From a bacterium (GTDB lineage: Bacteria; Vulcanimicrobiota; Xenobia; Xenobiales; Xenobiaceae): a DNA stretch of 26,813 nt. Each line of letters opens with the position of its first letter. Position 1 is the first letter of the stretch. Location: NCBI GenBank assembly GCA_022839105.1, contig JALHDH010000036.1, positions 1 through 26,813 on the forward strand. The letters run 5' to 3'. Position numbers and translations under genes: made by a program. Below, piece after piece: positions 23,672-26,813 of the stretch. A model generated the notes under the pieces. The model did not search any database. It was not told the origin of the DNA and worked only from the letters and a program-made list of their open reading frames with translations.

Positions 23672-24852
23672 CGGGGGCCCCCTTCGCGATCGGGAATGGG
23701 GCCGGCCCTTCGCGATTCGGGAAGGCAACCCCTACCGGGCTCCAGCCGGACCCGGATGAAGCGAGGGCGGTAGAGATCGGCGTCCTGGATCACCCGTTCG
23801 GGCTCCAGGGCGTTGAGGTTGTAGGAGATCAGGAGCCCGCTCGGATCCGAGAGGGAAGGGTGGGCCTTGGCGTTGTAGGCGAAGACCCCGTCGGCCGCTT
23901 CGGGCGCCGTCAACAGGTTCTGTGCCGGACTCCAGGGACCGTGCGGGGTGGGTGCCGTGCGCAGCAGCACCCGGGAGGACAGGTCCGCCGGGCCGCTGAC
24001 CAGCACCCATTGCCCTTCGCGGTCTCGGTGGACCGAGAGCTCGTTGGAGACGTCCTCGGCCAGGATCGCGGCCTCTTCGGGATCCCGGCTCCAGCCCTCC
24101 CCGGTGAAGAAGCGCCAGGTGCCGAACCGGGCCAGGTGGCCGCGGGGCGCCCGGGCCAGCAACAGGCTCTTCCCGCCGGGGGCGGCCTGGGAGTCCCGCA
24201 CCCCGTAGATCAGGGTCCAGGGGCCTTCCTGGACCAGGGCGTTGCCCCATGCGGTCACCGAGTCCGGGGTGGAGCGGAAGTGCGGGACCGGACTCAGCCG
24301 TTCCATCCGGGGAGCCGGCTCCAGCCGCAGGACGGCCAGATCCAGTCCCACCTGTCGAAAGCCGAAGGCGTCGTCTCGAGGGATCGCCCGGAACCTCCCC
24401 AGGAGGACCTGCACCCGGTCGCTTCCGATCGGGACTCCATGATAGGGCCAGAACCATTCGTCATGCCGCCCGGGACGCTCAAGATGGAAGGGTTCGGCGA
24501 AGAACTGCAGGTCGCGAGGCTCCCTTCCCGGCTGCAGGGCGACCGAGTTGCGAGCCATGAAGGTCTCGGGTGAGCGTTGCCCCCCGGGCAGGACCCCTCC
24601 AAAGAAGGTGTCGCCGAAGAGCCAGAGGGTGCGGCCGTCGAGAAGCGGCACCGAGTAGGTCCCGTCAGCCCCGCTCCACCCCTGGGTCCGCCGGAAGGCC
24701 TCGGTGAAGTCTCGGGCCGGGAGAACCTGCCAGGCCCCGGCCGTGAGAAGGAACGTCAAGAGTGGGAGGCACAGCAACCGCATCAGGCGCCGGGTTCCGG
24801 CCCGGGTGGGGGGGATTCTCATGGAACGCGTGATCCTCTCCGTCGGATTCAT
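23668..24852 (-). CDS. Secreted DUF4185/glycosidase-propeller-like protein
   Basis: This 394-residue protein has a hydrophobic segment at about residues 25-46 ending near LPARD, a likely signal peptide with a long n-region. The mature part begins with TYSVPLLDGRTLWLFGDTFFGG (about 65-86), the hallmark of DUF4185 and related five-bladed beta-propeller proteins near glycoside hydrolase families 43 and 68. The stretch MARNSVAL and several repeated aromatic/Gly strands follow, with HPSL near residue 325. It probably binds or cleaves a polysaccharide outside the cytoplasm, though catalytic residues cannot be assigned. ATG at 24852 overlaps the glycosylase TGA as ATGA; internal ATGs at 24822 and 24783 would give a shorter, more usual signal peptide. 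It is coupled to pgi downstream. Confidence 0.65.
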   Translation of the reverse strand: MNPTERITRSMRIPPTRAGTRRLMRLLCLPLLTFLLTAGAWQVLPARDFTEAFRRTQGWSGADGTYSVPLLDGRTLWLFGDTFFGGVLPGGQRSPETFMARNSVALQPGREPRDLQFFAEPFHLERPGRHDEWFWPYHGVPIGSDRVQVLLGRFRAIPRDDAFGFRQVGLDLAVLRLEPAPRMERLSPVPHFRSTPDSVTAWGNALVQEGPWTLIYGVRDSQAAPGGKSLLLARAPRGHLARFGTWRFFTGEGWSRDPEEAAILAEDVSNELSVHRDREGQWVLVSGPADLSSRVLLRTAPTPHGPWSPAQNLLTAPEAADGVFAYNAKAHPSLSDPSGLLISYNLNALEPERVIQDADLYRPRFIRVRLEPGRGCLPESRRAGPIPDREGGPR

Positions 24853-25442
24853 GGTCTCGTCGGCCCAGGGGTTTCCGGCTGGGTTCCTATGGCCCGGGCC
24901 AGGAGGTCCTGCCAGGCGACGAGATCCTCCAGGCGGACGTGGGCGTTGGCTCCGCTGGGGTTGGGCAGGACCCAGACATCCGCGCCGGCCAGGGTCAGTT
25001 CCTGTCTTCCCGCCTGGAGCCGCCCGGGTTTCTGCCCCAGCGCATGCTCCAGGAAGGCCCGATAGCCCGTCAGGCCCTGGAAACAGACGATCCGGGCGGG
25101 GTGCCGGGCCAGCCGCTCGGACAGAAGCGGGGCCCAGAGCCGATAGTCCTCGGGCTTCAACTCGGAAGCCTTGGCCGTAGGCCGCTTGACCACGTCGGTC
25201 AGGCCCAGGCCGAAGCGTGGGAACTCGACATCGTGATGGGGTTCGAGCCGTTCGATCCCCAGCGCCTGGCGCATGGGCAGGCTCAGGCGCGAGCGCGAGA
25301 AGGCTGGCCAGAACCGGTTGTGGGGCCGGGCGAAGTAGTGGCCCTTGTCGACGGCATATCGGCTGGGGTTGATGCCCACCAGGATCAGGTCCAGCGGGCC
25401 GCTTCCCAGGAGATCGGGAAGGGTCTCAAAGTCCTCGCCCAT
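24849..25442 (-). CDS. mug: Mismatch-specific uracil/thymine-DNA glycosylase (MUG/TDG family)
   Basis: This 197-residue DNA-repair enzyme removes uracil or thymine opposite guanine and etheno-adducts from double-stranded DNA. Motif 1 is GINPS (23-27) with the catalytic N25; NRFW (42-45) and GLTDVVKRPTA (80-90) are family hallmarks, and motif 2 is NPSGANAH (161-168), which inserts into the duplex. I chose ATG at 25442 because the conserved fold starts about ten residues later; an in-frame ATG at 25598 would add 52 residues of Pro/Arg-rich sequence. A GGGAAG lies eight bases upstream of 25442. It is the first gene of a coupled series with the DUF4185-like gene and pgi. The 200-bp divergent gap to the tRNA (25443-25643) holds the tRNA promoter; I see no convincing promoter for mug. 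Confidence 0.92.
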   Translation of the reverse strand: MGEDFETLPDLLGSGPLDLILVGINPSRYAVDKGHYFARPHNRFWPAFSRSRLSLPMRQALGIERLEPHHDVEFPRFGLGLTDVVKRPTAKASELKPEDYRLWAPLLSERLARHPARIVCFQGLTGYRAFLEHALGQKPGRLQAGRQELTLAGADVWVLPNPSGANAHVRLEDLVAWQDLLARAIGTQPETPGPTRP

Positions 25443-25604
25443 GAGGGCGGCTTCCCGGGGGGCGGGAAGGTCCCTGCTCAGAGGATGGAGCCGGGTGCCG
25501 GAGGGATTCGGACGGGGCGACGCGGCGCCAGCCCCGCAAAGAAGGCCACTTGAGCCTTTTCGGCAGGCGCCTTTCGGGAGCTTGAAAATCGTTGGCATTC
25601 GGGG

Positions 25605-25633
25605 TTGCGCCCCCCTGACCCACCTGCTATAAT
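25605..25633 (+). promoter_or_regulatory. sigma70-type promoter of tRNA-Pro
   Basis: TTGCGC (25605-25610) and a perfect TATAAT (25628-25633) are separated by exactly 17 bases. Transcription would start near 25640, a few bases before the mature tRNA. This is the clearest promoter in the window. Confidence 0.82.
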
Positions 25634-25643
25634 CAGCGCGCCT

Positions 25644-25721
25644 CGGGGTGTAGCTCAGCTTGGATAGAGCGCTAGCATGGGGCGCTAGAGGCCCCCGGTT
25701 CAAATCCGGGCACTCCGACCA
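25644..25721 (+). tRNA. tRNA-Pro, anticodon GGG, CCA encoded
   Basis: The 78-base gene folds as a complete cloverleaf. The acceptor stem pairs CGGGGTG (25644-25650) with CACTCCG (25711-25717), with one G-U pair. The D arm is GCTC/GAGC. The anticodon stem CTAGC/GCTAG encloses ATGGGGC, giving anticodon GGG with G37, and the variable loop has five bases. The T arm CCCGG/CCGGG has the loop TTCAAAT. Discriminator A and an encoded CCA follow (25719-25721). C1 and a GGG anticodon with G37 are typical of proline. It reads CCC and CCU codons. Its last 22 bases are overlapped in antisense by the recombinase gene. Confidence 0.96.
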
Positions 25722-26813
25722 GTCGTTATCCGGGAGAGGTCCAGTCGGGCCTCTTCTTTGTTTTCCGGGGGCAGCATCTCCGGGCGCGGTCCCCGGAGCC
25801 TCATGTGGAGCGAGCCCGCCCGCTTCTCCAGGTCGAAGCGCAGCTCGAACAGGTTGCGGTAGACCGTCTTGAGGTCCTCGGCCTCGAGCTCGGGCAGGAT
25901 GTTCACCAGGTCGGCCACGTGGTCTCGAATCACCGTGGCGTTCACCTCGCGCATCCGGGCCACTTCATCTCGGCACGCCTGGATCTCGTTCTGGATGGAA
26001 ACCTCCTCGTCGTGGAGGCGCCCCAGCATCTCCCGCAGCGAGTGGAAGTCTCCGCCCTCGGCGATGGCCAGTGTCAGGTTCTTCATCTTGCGGTAGACCT
26101 GGTCCAGGCTCTTCTTCAGGGCCTTCTCCCGCCGGAGCTTCTCCTCGATTTCCGGGGCCAGGCTCTTCTCGTAGTTCTTAATCATCTTGTCCAGGTCGAC
26201 CTTCGCCAGCTCCTCGGTGACCAAATGGCGGAAGGCCTCCTCCAGGTCGTCCGCATTGACTCCCTTGCGGGTGCAGGTGCCGGCCTGTCTCCCCTGGCAA
26301 ACGTAGTAGCGATCCCCATACATCCGGTTTCCCACCAGGGACTTCCCGCAGGTGGCGCACACGGCGACCCCTTCGGACAGGGTGTAGGGTTGCCTGGGAA
26401 TGCTCCTGTGGGCGCCCCGGCCTCGTCCGCGCGCCTCGATGGCCGCGTTGGCGGCTCTCCACAGGTCCTCGGGAATCAACCCCTCCCAGCGCCCCTCGAC
26501 CATTTTCTCCGGGTCTCCCTTCCTGCGCTGGCGGCCGGCCGGCATCGTGGTTCGCCCATACTGCAGGATCCCGTAGTAGGCCGGGTTCTTGAGGCGCGTA
26601 TAGAAGGTCGGGTGGGACCACCTGTCTCCAGTCTTGGATTCCAACCAGGACAGGATGTCCCCGGTTCGTTCTCCTCGGGCAACCCGCTCGAAGACCTCTC
26701 GCATGATTGGCCCGGTCAATGGGTCGACCTCGACGCCCCAGTGGTCCCTGGACCCGTCGGACACCAGGACTTTGCGCAGGCCGAAGGGGATGGCCCCGCC
26801 ACGCCAGAGGCCG
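25700..26813 (-). CDS. Large serine recombinase, C-terminal part (N-terminus beyond window)
   Basis: About 370 residues are visible, and the frame is open to the right edge of the window. The first residues, GLWRGGAIPFGLRKVL, match the start of the Recombinase domain (PF07508), which follows the catalytic resolvase domain, so the serine catalytic domain lies outside the window; the GTG at 26764 is not the true start. The order continues with the recombinase domain (WSHPTFYTRLKNPAYYG), a zinc ribbon with C-x2-C (VCATCGKSL) and C-x6-C (VCQGRQAGTC), and a long charged coiled coil of about 130 residues. Such proteins integrate and excise phages or conjugative elements using small att sites. The final six codons and stop lie inside tRNA-Pro in antisense, and the preceding codons contain the tRNA terminator, a strong hint that attL or attR lies here. 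Confidence 0.92.
   Translation of the reverse strand, partial: GLWRGGAIPFGLRKVLVSDGSRDHWGVEVDPLTGPIMREVFERVARGERTGDILSWLESKTGDRWSHPTFYTRLKNPAYYGILQYGRTTMPAGRQRRKGDPEKMVEGRWEGLIPEDLWRAANAAIEARGRGRGAHRSIPRQPYTLSEGVAVCATCGKSLVGNRMYGDRYYVCQGRQAGTCTRKGVNADDLEEAFRHLVTEELAKVDLDKMIKNYEKSLAPEIEEKLRREKALKKSLDQVYRKMKNLTLAIAEGGDFHSLREMLGRLHDEEVSIQNEIQACRDEVARMREVNATVIRDHVADLVNILPELEAEDLKTVYRNLFELRFDLEKRAGSLHMRLRGPRPEMLPPENKEEARLDLSRITTGRSARI
25734..25764 (+). terminator. Intrinsic terminator of tRNA-Pro, inside the recombinase 3' coding region
   Basis: GAGAGGTCC (25734-25742) pairs with GGGCCTCTT (25747-25755), including two G-U pairs, around the loop AGTC, followed by CTTTGTTTT (25756-25764). It lies 12 bases after the tRNA CCA end. 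On the opposite strand the same bases encode the residues near ENKEEARLDLSR of the serine recombinase. Confidence 0.8.

Larger units (their letters stand above)
25694..26813. mobile_element. Probable border of an integrated element at tRNA-Pro
   Basis: A large serine recombinase gene directly abuts and overlaps the 3' part of tRNA-Pro, the usual arrangement at the integrase end of prophages and integrative elements. The tRNA is intact including CCA, as expected when an element restores the target. The second border, with a repeat of the tRNA 3' end, would lie to the right of the window and is not visible. The exact att core is therefore not defined. Confidence 0.45.

Noticed and set aside
26764..26764. 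GTG at 26764 as the start of the recombinase
   Set aside because: The frame continues upstream to the window edge and encodes the conserved GGAIPFG segment of the recombinase domain, so the protein is simply cut by the window.
1..26813. CRISPR arrays, rRNA genes, retron or diversity-generating repeats
   Set aside because: I looked for regularly spaced direct repeats and for conserved RNA signatures and saw none apart from tRNA-Pro and the single CTAG-flanked palindrome.

Overview
The window is a gene-dense bacterial chromosome segment, roughly two thirds G+C by eye. Shine-Dalgarno sites are strong, and several genes appear to start with TTG or GTG. The phylum cannot be fixed from this sequence alone. 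The mix suggests an anaerobic or microaerobic Gram-negative-like bacterium from a poorly sampled lineage: a [4Fe-4S]-type hybrid cluster protein, two B12-binding radical SAM enzymes, an E. coli FbaB-type class I aldolase, a cyanobacterial-type glucose-6-phosphate isomerase and a deazaflavin-type flavoprotein. I saw no ribosomal genes or other taxonomic markers.

Left part (1-4558): a minus-strand pair (B12-binding radical SAM enzyme, then a family 2 glycosyltransferase) is divergent from a small PD-(D/E)XK-like protein and a second B12-binding radical SAM enzyme. Next (4709-6364) is the hybrid cluster protein, closed by two terminator-like hairpins. A perfect TATAAT box and a leader hairpin then precede a tight membrane cluster (6610-10656): a large GT-C-like protein, a 67-residue single-pass protein and an LPG-synthase-TM/flippase-like protein. 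fbaB follows directly (10664-11740).

Between the fbaB stop codon and its terminator lies a 168-bp imperfect palindrome flanked by CTAG. It looks like a MITE derived from an IS5-type transposon. After it come a stand-alone receiver domain and an unusual four-segment glycine-zipper membrane protein with an apparent internal duplication.

From 13726 to 25442 all nine genes lie on the minus strand, and four neighbouring pairs overlap by ATGA. In transcription order they are: MUG-type uracil-DNA glycosylase, secreted DUF4185/propeller-type protein, pgi, secreted PsbP/Mog1-like protein, DUF58 protein, transglutaminase (TgpA-like), MoxR ATPase, TPR protein and an F420/deazaflavin-type protein. The DUF58-transglutaminase-MoxR-TPR block is a recognised envelope-associated module, here in an unusual order.

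Right end (25605-26813): a well-formed tRNA-Pro(GGG) with its own promoter, encoded CCA and intrinsic terminator. A convergent large serine recombinase overlaps it. The recombinase reading frame runs off the right edge and ends inside the tRNA. This looks like the border of an integrated element whose body lies outside the window.

I found no CRISPR array, rRNA, or defence system that could be called with confidence. The most interesting structures are the tRNA/terminator/recombinase overlap, the CTAG-flanked palindrome, the duplicated glycine-zipper protein and the rearranged MoxR-type operon.
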